Source: Frankiales bacterium (GTDB taxonomy: Bacteria > Actinomycetota > Actinomycetes > S36-B12 > CAIYMF01). Taken from it: a DNA stretch of 64,000 nt. The stretch spans positions 16,740-80,739 of the forward strand of contig WGLY01000020.1 of assembly GCA_016125335.1 (NCBI GenBank). The letters are read 5' to 3'. Position numbers and translations under genes: made by a program. Below are positions 17,696 through 26,355 of the stretch, one piece after another; positions within the stretch are counted from its first letter, which is position 1; every line of letters begins with the position of its first letter. The notes below the pieces were generated by a model. It ran no database searches. It worked only from the letters and a program-made list of their open reading frames with translations, and was not told where the DNA came from.

Positions 17696-18871
17696 ATGAA
17701 CCACGCGACGCGCATCGGCGACGGGCTCGCCCTCGGCGACAACCTGGCGGTGGCGGCCGACCAGGCCGTCTCCATGGCGCTGTCGCCGCTGCGCGGGGCC
17801 CGGCCGGACCTCGCGTTCGTCTTCGTCTCCGGCGGCACGCCGGCCCAGACGCAGGAGGCGCTCGAGCACGCCCGCGCCGCCATCGGCGCGCGGACGACCC
17901 TCGGCTGCGGCGCGCACGGCGTCATCGCGGCCGGACGCGGCATCGAAGGGGTGCGCGGCGTGAGCGTGTGGGTGGCCAGCCTGCCGAACGTCACGGTGCG
18001 CGCCTTCCACCTCGAGGTGCTGCGCACGTCGGATCACCTCGCGGTGCTCGGGCTGCCCTCGCGCCAGCACGACGACGTGGTCGGCGTCCTGCTGGCCGAT
18101 CCGCACTCGTTCCCCGTCGGCGGTTTCGTCGAGCACTCCCGCGAGTCGCTCGGCGGCCTGCCGCTCGTCGGGGCGCTGGCCTCCGGGACGTCGACCGCGG
18201 GGGAGACCCGGGTGCTCCTCGACGGGCGCGTCTTCGACCGCGGCGCCGTCGGCGTCGTGCTCGGGGGAGACCTGTCCGTGCATACGCTCGTGTCCCAAGG
18301 GTGCCGGCCCATCGGCCTGCCGATGGCGGTCACCGGCGTCGACGGCGAGCGGCTGCTGTCGCTGGCCGGGCGCTCCGCGCTCGACCAGGCCAAGGCGGCG
18401 ATCGCCACCCTGCCCCCGGCCGAGCAGCCGCAGGCGCTGCGCGGCCTTCACCTCGGCGTCGCCGTCGACGAGTACGCCGACGAGCACCTCGCCGCCGACT
18501 TCGTCGTCCGCACGATCGTGGGCGCGGAGCAGGTGGACGGGTCGATCACCATCGGCGAGCGGCTGGCGGTGGGCACCACCGTGCAGTTCCTGCTGCGCGA
18601 CGCGCACGCCGCGCACGACGACCTGGCCGAGGTCCTCGCGGGCCTGCGCTCGCGGATGGGGCTGGGGGCGCTGGCCGGCGCCTTGCTGTTCTCCGCCGAC
18701 AGCCGTGGCCGGTCGCTGTTCCCCACCCCGGACCACGACGTCGCCGCCGTCAGGGCCGCCCTCGACGTCGGCCCTGTGGCGGGGTTCTTCGCCAGCGGCG
18801 AGATCGGCCCCGTGGGCGGCCGCAACCACGTCCACGGGAGCACGGCCTCGCTGCTCGCCTTCGGCTCGTAG
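17696..18871 (+). CDS. FIST-domain sensory protein
   Basis: This 391-residue protein has FIST_N (about residues 30-215) followed by FIST_C (about 220-365). Indicators are FVFVSGGTPAQTQEALEHA, LGCGAHGVI, LVGALASG, GVVLGGDLSV and the C-terminal GALLFSADSRGRSLFP with GFFASGEIGPVGG. Stand-alone FIST proteins are thought to sense small ligands such as amino acids and pass the signal to partners; this one has no attached output domain. It has no signal peptide. The ATG at 17696 fits the usual N-terminus. A GC hairpin follows the stop. Confidence 0.9.
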   Translation: MNHATRIGDGLALGDNLAVAADQAVSMALSPLRGARPDLAFVFVSGGTPAQTQEALEHARAAIGARTTLGCGAHGVIAAGRGIEGVRGVSVWVASLPNVTVRAFHLEVLRTSDHLAVLGLPSRQHDDVVGVLLADPHSFPVGGFVEHSRESLGGLPLVGALASGTSTAGETRVLLDGRVFDRGAVGVVLGGDLSVHTLVSQGCRPIGLPMAVTGVDGERLLSLAGRSALDQAKAAIATLPPAEQPQALRGLHLGVAVDEYADEHLAADFVVRTIVGAEQVDGSITIGERLAVGTTVQFLLRDAHAAHDDLAEVLAGLRSRMGLGALAGALLFSADSRGRSLFPTPDHDVAAVRAALDVGPVAGFFASGEIGPVGGRNHVHGSTASLLAFGS

Positions 18872-18876
18872 CCGGC

Positions 18877-18896
18877 CGGCGCGCGGGTGCGCGCCG
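18877..18896 (+). terminator. GC-rich hairpin after FIST gene
   Basis: CGGCGCGC and GCGCGCCG pair perfectly over 8 bp with loop GGGT, 5 bases after the FIST stop. There is no U-tract, as is common in actinobacteria. It leaves little space before the ROK gene start at 18914. Confidence 0.45.
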
Positions 18897-18913
18897 TCGG
18901 GCAGTCTGGGCGC

Positions 18914-19822
18914 GTGACCACCGTCCTCGCCCTCGACGTCGGGGGCACGAAGCTCGCCGCCGGGCTCGTGTCCGCGGACGGCTCGCAGCTCGCGCGCCAC
19001 GAGCTGCCCACGCCGTCGGGCGGCGCCGAGGAGGTGTGGGACGCCGTCGTAGGGGTGCTCGACGAGGTCGCCGGGCGCGCGCCGTACGAGGCGGTGGGCA
19101 TCGGCTGCGGCGGGCCGATGCGCTGGCCGGACGGCGTGGTCTCGCCCGGCAACCTCCCCGCCTGGAGGGACTTCCCGCTGCTCGAGCGGGTGGCCCTCCG
19201 CTGGGGCGGGGGCCGGCCGACGGCGGTCCACAACGACGCGGTGGCGGTGGCGCTGGCCGAGCACCGGTGGGGTGCGGGCCGTGGGTCGCAGCACGTGATG
19301 GGCGTGACGGTGTCGACCGGCGTGGGCGCCGGCCTCGTGCTGCACGGGCGCCGGGTCGACGGCGCCAGCGGCAACGCCGGGCACCTCGGCCACGTGGTGG
19401 TGGAGCCGGACGGCGACCCGTGCACCTGCGGCGGCCGCGGCTGCCTGGAGACCGTCGCCCGCGGGGCGGCCCTGGTCGCCCGGGCCGAGCGGCTCGGCTG
19501 GCACGGGCCGCGCACCGGGCGCGCCGTTGCCGAGGCCGCCCACGCCGGGGACCCGGCCTGCCGTGCGGCGTTGCGCGACGCGGGCCGCGCGGTGGGCGTG
19601 GCCGTCGCGTCGGCCGCCGCCCTGCTCGACCTCGAGGTCGTCGCGGTCGCGGGCGGCGTCGCGGAGTCCGGCCCCGCGTTCTGGGAGCCGCTGCGCGCGG
19701 CGTTCGACGAGCACGCGGGATGGGCCTTCGTGCGGGCGGCGCGGGTGGTGCCGGCCGCGCTCGGTCGCGACGCCGCGCTCGTGGGCGCGGGTGCGATCGG
19801 GCTCGACGCCCTCGCCCGGTGA
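18914..19822 (+). CDS. ROK-family sugar kinase
   Basis: This 302-residue ROK protein lacks the N-terminal helix-turn-helix of ROK repressors, so it is a kinase candidate, probably for glucose or a related hexose or N-acetyl sugar. Visible are the phosphate loop ALDVGGTKLAAG, the catalytic region NDAVAVALAE, VSTGVGAGLV and GNAGHLGH. The ROK zinc motif is CTCGGRGCLE. GTG at 18914 is preferred because the protein then begins right at the first strand; CAGTCT lies 6 bases upstream, suggesting a leaderless message. Sugar specificity cannot be told. Confidence 0.9.
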   Translation: MTTVLALDVGGTKLAAGLVSADGSQLARHELPTPSGGAEEVWDAVVGVLDEVAGRAPYEAVGIGCGGPMRWPDGVVSPGNLPAWRDFPLLERVALRWGGGRPTAVHNDAVAVALAEHRWGAGRGSQHVMGVTVSTGVGAGLVLHGRRVDGASGNAGHLGHVVVEPDGDPCTCGGRGCLETVARGAALVARAERLGWHGPRTGRAVAEAAHAGDPACRAALRDAGRAVGVAVASAAALLDLEVVAVAGGVAESGPAFWEPLRAAFDEHAGWAFVRAARVVPAALGRDAALVGAGAIGLDALAR

Positions 19823-19849
19823 CCGGCTGACGGACCGGACGGCCGACGG

Positions 19850-21340
19850 TCAGGCGTGCTGCGCGTCGCGGGCGTGCAGCGTCATGGGCAGCCCGTGCAT
19901 CGGGCGCAGCGTCACCGCGGCCTGGGTACGGACGACGGACCCGGGCACGAGCCGCGGAGCCCAGCGCGAGCCCAGCGCCGCCAGCACCAGCACGGCCTCC
20001 GTCCAGGCGAACTGCTCGCCGATGCAGCGGCGGTTGCCGAACCCGAACGGGATCCACGCCCCGCGCGGCACACCGGGTGCCGACTCGTCGAAGCGGCCGT
20101 CGCCGTCGAGCCAGCGCTCGGGGCGGAACGAGCTCGCGCTGTCCCACAGGGTGGGGTCGCGGTGCAGGATCCACGGCGCGGCCAGCACGATCGAGCCCGA
20201 GGGCAGCTCCCAGCCGCCCACGTTCAGGTCGGTGAGCAGGCGCCGGCCCAGCGTCCACGCCGGCGGGTAGAGCCGGATGGTCTCGGCCACCACGGCCCGC
20301 GTCCACGGCAGCTCCGCGAGGTCGGAGTACGCCGGGGCCCGCCTGCCCCCGGCCCCGTCGTCGAGCACCCGGTCGAGCTCGGCGTGCAGGCGCCCGGCCT
20401 CGGCCGGGTGGGTCGACAGCAGCCACCAGGCCCACGACAGCGCCATCGCCGTGGTCTCGTGACCGGCCAGCACGAACGTCATGACCTCGTCGCGCAGCTG
20501 CTCGTCGGTCATCGCGGTGCCGTAGCGCGCGGCGGACTCGTCGTCGCGCGCGGTGATCAGCCACGACAGCAGGTCCGCGCGCTCGACGCCGGCCGCTACG
20601 TCCGCGCGGTGCTCGTCCACGATGCGCTGCACCACGGCATCCAGGTCCTCCACCCGCGACAGGAGGTAGCGGCCCTTGGGCAGCGCGCGCACGAGGCGCT
20701 CGTTGCCCAGCGCCGAGAGCTGCCCGAACCCGCTCAGCAGCTCCGCGAGGGTGTCGCCGAACGTGCGGGCGTCGCCGGTGAGGTCGGTGCCGAAGAGCGT
20801 GCGACCCACCACCGCGAAGGTGAGGCCGGTCATCTCCTCGACCATGTCGACGCGGTCGCCGTCGGCCCAGCGCGCCGCGTGGCGCTCGGCCTCGGAGACC
20901 ATCTGGGCGGAGTACTCCACGATGCGGTCGCGGTGGAACGCCGGCTGGGCCAGGCGCCGCTGGCGCAGGTGGAACTCGCCCTCGCTCGTGAGCAGCCCGT
21001 TGCCCAGCAGCGGGCGCGCGGCCTGCAGGCCCCGGCCCTTCATCACGTCGCGCGCGTGGGTGAGGAACACGTCGGTCACGAGCTCGGGGTCGCTGAGGAT
21101 GTAGACGTGCTCGCCCGCGAGCCGGGTGTGGGCGACGGGGCGGTGGGCCCGGGCGATCGCCTCGAACAGCTCGTTGGGCGACTGGCGCCCGCGCAGCAGC
21201 TCGGCGAGCAGGAGCAAGCCGTGGGGGCCGTCCGGCCGGGCGACGCGGCCGAGCGCGGACGGCGCCGGCACGGGGGAGTCCGGCGGGGGCTGCCGGCGCG
21301 CGGCGGCCCGGGCCGCCGCCTGCTTCGCGGTGGTGCTCAT
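19850..21340 (-). CDS. Cytochrome P450
   Basis: This 496-residue haem monooxygenase has a complete P450 signature set: I-helix AGHETT, K-helix ETIR and the haem loop FGFGNRRCIGEQ with the proximal cysteine near residue 439. Its length and the LLSTHPAEAGRLHAELDRVL segment place it with the longer P450s (CYP102/CYP110-like) rather than the 400-residue CYP105 type. It has no membrane anchor. No ferredoxin or reductase gene is nearby, so redox partners are supplied elsewhere. It is divergent from ilvA across 109 bases. Substrate unknown. Confidence 0.93.
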   Translation of the reverse strand: MSTTAKQAAARAAARRQPPPDSPVPAPSALGRVARPDGPHGLLLLAELLRGRQSPNELFEAIARAHRPVAHTRLAGEHVYILSDPELVTDVFLTHARDVMKGRGLQAARPLLGNGLLTSEGEFHLRQRRLAQPAFHRDRIVEYSAQMVSEAERHAARWADGDRVDMVEEMTGLTFAVVGRTLFGTDLTGDARTFGDTLAELLSGFGQLSALGNERLVRALPKGRYLLSRVEDLDAVVQRIVDEHRADVAAGVERADLLSWLITARDDESAARYGTAMTDEQLRDEVMTFVLAGHETTAMALSWAWWLLSTHPAEAGRLHAELDRVLDDGAGGRRAPAYSDLAELPWTRAVVAETIRLYPPAWTLGRRLLTDLNVGGWELPSGSIVLAAPWILHRDPTLWDSASSFRPERWLDGDGRFDESAPGVPRGAWIPFGFGNRRCIGEQFAWTEAVLVLAALGSRWAPRLVPGSVVRTQAAVTLRPMHGLPMTLHARDAQHA

Positions 21341-21449
21341 GCCGTCAGTTCTACGCCGAGTCCGTGAGCGGCGCGTGCGGGGAAGGTCCGGGGACGGTCA
21401 ACCCGGCGCGCTGCCCCCGCGACAGGCCCGGATCCGACACACTGCCGGT

Positions 21450-22658
21450 GTGGCCGAGACGGTGACGATCTCCGACGTCCGCGCGGCGCAAGACCTGCTG
21501 CGCGGGATCGCCCGCGTGACGCCGATGCGCTCGGCGCGCTGGTTGGCCGACAAGGTCGGCGGCCCGGTGGACCTCAAGTGCGAGAACCTCCAGCGGGCCG
21601 GGTCGTTCAAGATCCGCGGCGCGTACACGCGACTGGCGCGGATGACCGACGAGCAGCGGGCGTACGGCGTCGTCGCGGCCAGCGCCGGCAACCACGCGCA
21701 GGGCGTGGCCCTGGCCGCGAGCATGCTCGGCGTCCGCGCCACGGTGTTCATGCCCGAGGGCGCACCGCTGCCGAAGGTGTCGGCCACCCGCGGCTACGGC
21801 GCGCAGATCGAGTTCGTCCCCGGCACGATCGACGACTGCCTGGTGCGGGCGCGCGCGTTCGAGGCGGAGACCGGCGCGGTGCTCGTGCACCCGTTCGACC
21901 ACCCCGACATCGTGGCCGGGCAGGGCACCGTGGGCCTGGAGATCCTCGAGCAGCGGCCCGACGTGCGCACCGTGGTGGTGTGCACGGGTGGCGGCGGGCT
22001 GCTCGCGGGCACGGCGGTCGCCGTGAAGGCGCTGCGGCCCGACGTGCGCGTCGTCGGCGTCCAGGCCTCGGGTGCGGCGGCCTACCCCCTCTCGCTCGCC
22101 GAGGGGCACCCCGTGGCTCTGCCGTCGATGGCGACGATGGCCGACGGCATCGCCGTCGGCCGGCCCGGCGACGTCCCCTTCGCGCTCGTCGAGGGGCTCG
22201 TGGACGAGGTACGGGTGGTGGACGACGACGCCATCGCCCGGGCGCTCGTGCTCACCCTCGAGCGCAGCAAGCTCGTGGTGGAGCCGGCCGGCGCGGCCGC
22301 CACCGCGGCGGTGCTCGAGCATCCCGCGGACTTCGAGCCGCCCGTCGTGGTGGTCGTATCCGGGGGCAACGTCGACCCGCTGCTGCTGCTGCGCGTGGTG
22401 CGCCACGGCCTGGCCGCGGCCGGCCGCTACAGCACCCTCACCTTCCGCGTGCCGGACCGGCCGGGCTCGCTCGCCGCGATCCTGGCCGCGCTCGCGGCGG
22501 CCGACGCCAACGTGCTGGAGGTGGAGCACGCCCGGATCGACCCGCTGCTGCGCATCGACGAGGTGGAGATCGTCGTGCAGGTGGAGACCCGCGGACCCGC
22601 GCACCGCGACGACATGCTGGCCCGCCTCGTCGCGGAGGGCCTCACCGTGACCACCTGA
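21450..22658 (+). CDS. ilvA: Threonine ammonia-lyase with ACT domain
   Basis: This 402-residue PLP enzyme converts threonine to 2-oxobutanoate and ammonia, the first step towards isoleucine. The PLP lysine lies in GSFKIRGAY (about residue 54). SAGNHAQGVA and the glycine loop CTGGGGLLAG bind substrate and phosphate. A single C-terminal ACT-like domain (about 325-402, beginning YSTLTFRVPDRPGSLA) suggests the shorter allosteric or catabolic type rather than the two-ACT biosynthetic enzyme. GTG at 21450 is chosen because the protein then begins with the normal N-terminal helix; CACACT lies 6 bases upstream and no Shine-Dalgarno is seen. Confidence 0.93.
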   Translation: MAETVTISDVRAAQDLLRGIARVTPMRSARWLADKVGGPVDLKCENLQRAGSFKIRGAYTRLARMTDEQRAYGVVAASAGNHAQGVALAASMLGVRATVFMPEGAPLPKVSATRGYGAQIEFVPGTIDDCLVRARAFEAETGAVLVHPFDHPDIVAGQGTVGLEILEQRPDVRTVVVCTGGGGLLAGTAVAVKALRPDVRVVGVQASGAAAYPLSLAEGHPVALPSMATMADGIAVGRPGDVPFALVEGLVDEVRVVDDDAIARALVLTLERSKLVVEPAGAAATAAVLEHPADFEPPVVVVVSGGNVDPLLLLRVVRHGLAAAGRYSTLTFRVPDRPGSLAAILAALAAADANVLEVEHARIDPLLRIDEVEIVVQVETRGPAHRDDMLARLVAEGLTVTT

Positions 22659-22730
22659 CCGGCCCTGGCGGCAGGGCGACCCCAGTCCAGGCCCCCACCC
22701 GAACTGCTGGGTGCGTTTTGTAAACAGGGG

Positions 22731-22759
22731 TTGCCATTCTCGGAAGTGCGCTTTACAGT
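22731..22759 (+). promoter_or_regulatory. Strong-looking sigma-70 type promoter, leaderless
   Basis: TTGCCA (-35, 22731-22736), a 17-base spacer and TACAGT (-10, 22754-22759) precede the ATG at 22767 by 7 bases. The predicted transcription start is at or beside the start codon. The region is unusually AT-rich for this genome, with TTTTGTAAACA just upstream. Confidence 0.65.
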
Positions 22760-22766
22760 TCTCGGC

Positions 22767-23573
22767 ATGACCTCCTCCGACCTTCCCCCCACCGGCAGCC
22801 TGCGCGACGTCCTCGCGCGGGTCGCGGCCGGCGACCTCGACCCCGCCGAGGCCGCCCGCCTGCTCGACGAGGACGAGTCCGCGCCCTCGGTCGAGCACCC
22901 CGACCTCACCGACACCCTCGTGGCCCCGACCGCCTCCTCCTCGGTCGGGTCCGTCTCCCTTCTCGCCGGCGGCGTCAAGCTCGTCGTCGTCGCCGACCCC
23001 ACGGTGGCCACCGCCGTCGCCGACGGCCCGCACTCGGTCCGGCACGAGGGCTCGACCCTCGTGATCGAGGCGCCCAGCGGGGAGGGCTACCAGGTGCGCG
23101 ACAAGCCCAAGTACCTCGGCTGGGTCCCCACCGTGTGGACCGGCGGCCGGGGCGAGCGGGTGACCGTGCGCGTCAACCCGGACCTCGCCGTGTCGCTGGA
23201 CGCCACCGCGTGCAGCGTCAGCGTCACCGGCCTGCATGCCGACCTCGCGGTCAAGGCGCAGGCGTCCTCGGTCAAGGTGCGCGAGCACCGCGGCACCGTC
23301 CACGGCACCAGCGCCATGAGCAGCCTGAGCCTGGTCGGCGTCGTCACCGGCGACAGCTCCCTCGTGTGCGAGTTCGGCAGCCTCGACCTGCGGCTGCAGC
23401 CCGGCTCGGACGTCGTCGTCGAGGCGGTGTCCGAGATGGGCTCGCTGCGCATCGGCGACGGCCACCCGTCGTCGGAGGACAACGGCATGCGCTCGCGCGG
23501 GAGCACCGGCTCCGGGTCGCACCGGTTCGACGTCACGGTGCGCATGGGCTCCGCCTCGGTGGTGGCGGCATGA
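22767..23573 (+). CDS. DUF4097-like beta-repeat protein with N-terminal helical motif
   Basis: This 268-residue protein has no signal peptide or membrane helix. It starts with a short helical motif (LRDVLARVAAGDLDPAEAARLLDE, about 10-33, here given in family style), the kind found as a bundled segment in SHOCT-like and DUF2089 proteins. The rest is a beta-strand-rich region resembling DUF4097 putative adhesin repeats (about 60-265). The next gene, a DUF2089 regulator, overlaps by ATGA and ends in the same kind of helical motif, so the two proteins may work together. Expression is driven by the promoter at 22731-22759 and is probably leaderless. Confidence 0.75.
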   Translation: MTSSDLPPTGSLRDVLARVAAGDLDPAEAARLLDEDESAPSVEHPDLTDTLVAPTASSSVGSVSLLAGGVKLVVVADPTVATAVADGPHSVRHEGSTLVIEAPSGEGYQVRDKPKYLGWVPTVWTGGRGERVTVRVNPDLAVSLDATACSVSVTGLHADLAVKAQASSVKVREHRGTVHGTSAMSSLSLVGVVTGDSSLVCEFGSLDLRLQPGSDVVVEAVSEMGSLRIGDGHPSSEDNGMRSRGSTGSGSHRFDVTVRMGSASVVAA

Positions 23574-23959
23574 GCGCCCGCCACCCCGAGGACCTGCACC
23601 GCCCGCCGCGGGAGTGCCCGGTGTGCTCCGCGCAGCTCGTCGTCACGGGGTGCGGGTGCACCTCGTGCGGCACCGGCATCACCGGCGAGTTCCGGATGTG
23701 CGCCTACTGCGGGCTCACCGACGAGGAGACCGAGATGCTGCGCGTCTTCCTCGTCAGCCGGGGCAACATGCGCGAGCTCGAGAAGCACCTCGGCGTCTCC
23801 TACCCCACGACCCGCGCCCGCTTCACCGAGCTGCTCGCCAAGCTCGGCCTCGAGGACCCGGCCGCGGCCGGGCGGCGCGTCGACCGCGACAAGGTGCTCG
23901 CCGACCTCGCCGCCGGCCGGCTCAGCGTCGACGAGGCGGAGGCGCTGCTCGCCGACTGA
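23570..23959 (+). CDS. DUF2089 protein: zinc ribbon plus HTH
   Basis: This 129-residue protein has an N-terminal zinc ribbon with paired cysteines (CPVC, then CGCTSCG, later CAYC). A helix-turn-helix-like region follows (MRELEKHLGVSYPTTRARFTE, about residues 62-82). The C-terminal helical tail DLAAGRLSVDEAEALL echoes the start of the previous protein. DUF2089 proteins are presumed transcription factors. The ATG overlaps the previous stop by 4 bases, so it is co-translated with the DUF4097-like protein, perhaps as regulator and sensor. A hairpin follows directly after its stop. Confidence 0.85.
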   Translation: MSARHPEDLHRPPRECPVCSAQLVVTGCGCTSCGTGITGEFRMCAYCGLTDEETEMLRVFLVSRGNMRELEKHLGVSYPTTRARFTELLAKLGLEDPAAAGRRVDRDKVLADLAAGRLSVDEAEALLAD

Positions 23960-23979
23960 CGCGGCCCCCGAGGGCCGCG
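23960..23979 (+). terminator. GC hairpin directly after DUF2089 gene
   Basis: CGCGGCCC and GGGCCGCG form a perfect 8-bp stem with loop CCGA, starting on the base after the stop codon. It probably ends or attenuates the DUF4097-DUF2089 message before the exporter genes. Confidence 0.6.
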
Positions 23980-24130
23980 CCACCCCGTCCCCCTTCTGCC
24001 CGCGTCCCGGCCCCCGGCCGGGACGGCGGTCCCGCACGCCCCGCACCGCCTCGTGACCCGCACCCGTCCGCCCGGCCGTCCGACCCCGGACGCCGTCCCC
24101 TCGCACCGCACGTCCCGGAAGGAGACCGCC

Positions 24131-24325
24131 GTGCACCACATCCCCGAGCAGGTCGCCGACGAGCACCGCCGGCTGCTCCTCACCGAGGTCCCGCTCGGCC
24201 GGCTGCGCCGCGCCGCCGCGGCCGCCCGCCGGGCCGAGCGCGCCCAGCGCCGCGCCGACCTCGCCCGCCTCGACGCCGAGCGCGCCCTGGCCGCCGCCAC
24301 CGGTCCCGCGGGGGTGACCCGATGA
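24131..24325 (+). CDS. Small basic/acidic helical protein, 64 residues
   Basis: I recognise no family. The protein is one long Ala/Arg-rich helix (LGRLRRAAAAARRAERAQRR and on), likely a coiled coil, with no membrane segment. Its GTG has an excellent ribosome-binding site (AAGGAG, 6 bases away), the best evidence that it is real. Its stop overlaps an ATG that is in frame with the ABC ATPase gene, so it is tied to the exporter operon. It could be a small regulatory or assembly partner; no function can be assigned. Confidence 0.6.
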   Translation: MHHIPEQVADEHRRLLLTEVPLGRLRRAAAAARRAERAQRRADLARLDAERALAAATGPAGVTR

Positions 24326-24390
24326 CCGCCCCTGTTCGCCCAGCGCAAACCCCGGTGCCGGCCGTCGGACCCAGACGGAAGGCTCGCCCC

Positions 24391-25398
24391 ATGACCCCTG
24401 CCCCGGCCGAGGCCGCCATCCACGCCGAAGGACTCGTCAAGCACTTCGGGGAGGTCCGGGCGCTCGACGGCCTCGACCTCACCGTCCCCTACGGCACCGT
24501 CGTCGGCCTGCTCGGGCCCAACGGCGCCGGCAAGACCACCACCGTCCGCGTGCTCGCGACGCTCCTGCGGGCCGACTCCGGCCACGCCACCGTCGCCGGC
24601 GTCGACGTCGCCGCCGACCCCGAGGCGGTGCGGCGGGCCATCGGGCTCACCGGGCAGTACGCCGCCGTCGACGAGTACCTCACCGGCCGCGAGAACCTCG
24701 ACATGGTCGGCCGGCTCTACCACCTGCCGTCCAAGTACGTGCGGGCCCGCGCCGACGAGCTGCTCGAGCGCTTCTCGCTCACGGACGCCGCCGACCGCCC
24801 CGCGCGCACCTACTCCGGCGGCATGCGGCGCCGGCTCGACCTCTCGGCCAGCCTCGTCGGCTCGCCGTCGATCCTCTTCCTCGACGAGCCCACCACCGGG
24901 CTCGACCCCCGCTCGCGCCTGCAGATGTGGGACGTCATCGCCGACCTCGTCCGCGACGGCACCACGGTGCTGCTCACGACGCAGTACCTCGAGGAGGCCG
25001 ACCAGCTCGCCGACGACATCGTCGTCATCGACCGCGGCCGGGTGATCGCGCACGGCACCAGCGACGAGCTCAAGACCCAGGTGGGCGGCGACCGCCTCGA
25101 GGTGGTCGTGAGCGTCGGCTCGGACCCGGCCGTCGCCGCGTCGGCGCTGCGCGCGGTCTCCGACGGCGACGCGACCGTCGACGCCGACACGCGCACGGTG
25201 GTCTCGCCGGTGTCCGGCGGCTCGACCGTGCTCGTGGAGGCCGTGCGCGCCCTCGACGCGGCGGACGTGCGGATCGACGACCTCGCGCTGCGCCGGCCCA
25301 CCCTCGACGACGTGTTCCTCTCCCTCACCGGCCACGTGGCCGAGGAGGAGACCCCCGCCCCCACCACGGGTCGCAGCCGCGGCCGCAAGGAGGCCTGA
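24391..25398 (+). CDS. DrrA-like ABC exporter ATPase
   Basis: This 335-residue ATPase is of the daunorubicin-resistance (DrrA/ABC-2) type. Motifs: Walker A GPNGAGKTTT, Q-loop GQYAAVDEYLTG, signature YSGGMRRRLDLS, Walker B ILFLDEPTTGLD, and the C-terminal domain that closes DrrA proteins, including PTLDDVFLSLTGH. ATG 24391 has GGAAGG at a good distance. An in-frame ATG at 24322, overlapping the small gene's stop (ATGA), would add 23 residues and cannot be excluded. Together with the permease that follows 1 base after the stop it forms a drug or lipid exporter. Confidence 0.93.
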   Translation: MTPAPAEAAIHAEGLVKHFGEVRALDGLDLTVPYGTVVGLLGPNGAGKTTTVRVLATLLRADSGHATVAGVDVAADPEAVRRAIGLTGQYAAVDEYLTGRENLDMVGRLYHLPSKYVRARADELLERFSLTDAADRPARTYSGGMRRRLDLSASLVGSPSILFLDEPTTGLDPRSRLQMWDVIADLVRDGTTVLLTTQYLEEADQLADDIVVIDRGRVIAHGTSDELKTQVGGDRLEVVVSVGSDPAVAASALRAVSDGDATVDADTRTVVSPVSGGSTVLVEAVRALDAADVRIDDLALRRPTLDDVFLSLTGHVAEEETPAPTTGRSRGRKEA

Positions 25399-25399
25399 C

Positions 25400-26263
25400 A
25401 TGGCCAGCATCACCGCCACCGGCGCGGTGGCCACCGCCCCGAAGCGCCGCCCGGCCCTCGGCTGGCTGCTGCACGACGGCGTGGTCGTCGCCAAGCGCAA
25501 CCTGATCCAGACCGTCCGGGTGCCCGAGATGATCTTCTTCTCGCTGGTGCAGCCGGTGATCTTCGTCGTGATGTTCGCCTACGTGTTCGGCGGCGCGATC
25601 CCGATCCCGGGCGCCGACCCGGGGGCGGGCGCCGCGGCGTACCGCGAGTACCTGGTGCCGGGCATCTTCGGGCAGACGGTGGCCTTCGCCGCGGCGGCCT
25701 CGACGGTGGGCCTCGCCGAGGACCTGCACAAGGGCATCATCGACCGCTTCCGGTCGCTGCCGATGGCCTCGGGCGCCGTGCTGTTCGGGCGCACCGCGGC
25801 GGACGCGATCCGCCAGATCCTCGTGCTGGTAGTGCTGTCGGTGACCGGTCTGGTCGTCGGCTGGCGGATCCACAACGGCGTGCTCGACGCGCTGGCCGCC
25901 TACGGGCTGCTGCTGCTGTTCGCCTACACGGTCGCCTGGATCGGCGCGTGGGTCGGGCTGCACATGCCCAACCCCGAGACCGCGAACACCGCCGGCCTCA
26001 TCTGGCTGTTCCCGCTCACGTTCCTCTCCAACTGCTTCGTGCCGCTGTCAGGCATGCCGCCGGTGCTGCAGACCATCGCCGAGTGGAACCCCGTGTCCTC
26101 GATGGTGCTGGCCTGCCGGCAGCTGTTCGGCAACCCGACCGGCGAGATCTCCGACGCGTGGCCGATGCAGAACCCGATCCTCTACACCGTGATCTCCTGC
26201 TCCGTGCTCATCGCGGTCTTCTCGGTGCTGGCCGTCCGCAAGTACCGTCGCTCCAACGGCTGA
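25400..26263 (+). CDS. DrrB-like ABC-2 permease
   Basis: This 287-residue integral membrane protein has six predicted helices. It contains the ABC-2 family signature region (YREYLVPGIFGQTV, then GIIDRFRSLPMA), a conserved NTAGLIWLFPLTFLSN helix, and SGMPPVLQTIAEWNPVS. The ribosome-binding site AAGGAGG lies at the end of the ATPase gene. It forms a typical two-gene DrrAB-type exporter with the preceding ATPase. The exported compound is unknown. A strong bidirectional hairpin follows. Confidence 0.93.
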   Translation: MASITATGAVATAPKRRPALGWLLHDGVVVAKRNLIQTVRVPEMIFFSLVQPVIFVVMFAYVFGGAIPIPGADPGAGAAAYREYLVPGIFGQTVAFAAAASTVGLAEDLHKGIIDRFRSLPMASGAVLFGRTAADAIRQILVLVVLSVTGLVVGWRIHNGVLDALAAYGLLLLFAYTVAWIGAWVGLHMPNPETANTAGLIWLFPLTFLSNCFVPLSGMPPVLQTIAEWNPVSSMVLACRQLFGNPTGEISDAWPMQNPILYTVISCSVLIAVFSVLAVRKYRRSNG

Positions 26264-26296
26264 GCCGCAGGATCTGCCCGGTCTCCTCCGGGACGA

Positions 26297-26329
26297 CGAA
26301 GGCCCCCACCTGACCGGTGGGGGCCTTCG
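26297..26329. terminator. Bidirectional terminator hairpin
   Basis: A perfect 14-bp stem (CGAAGGCCCCCACC with GGTGGGGGCCTTCG) and a 5-base loop lie between the convergent permease and greA genes. Symmetry lets it serve both strands; there is no long U-tract. Confidence 0.85.
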
Positions 26330-26355
26330 CGCGGAGTGCGGTCGCGGGTGATCGC

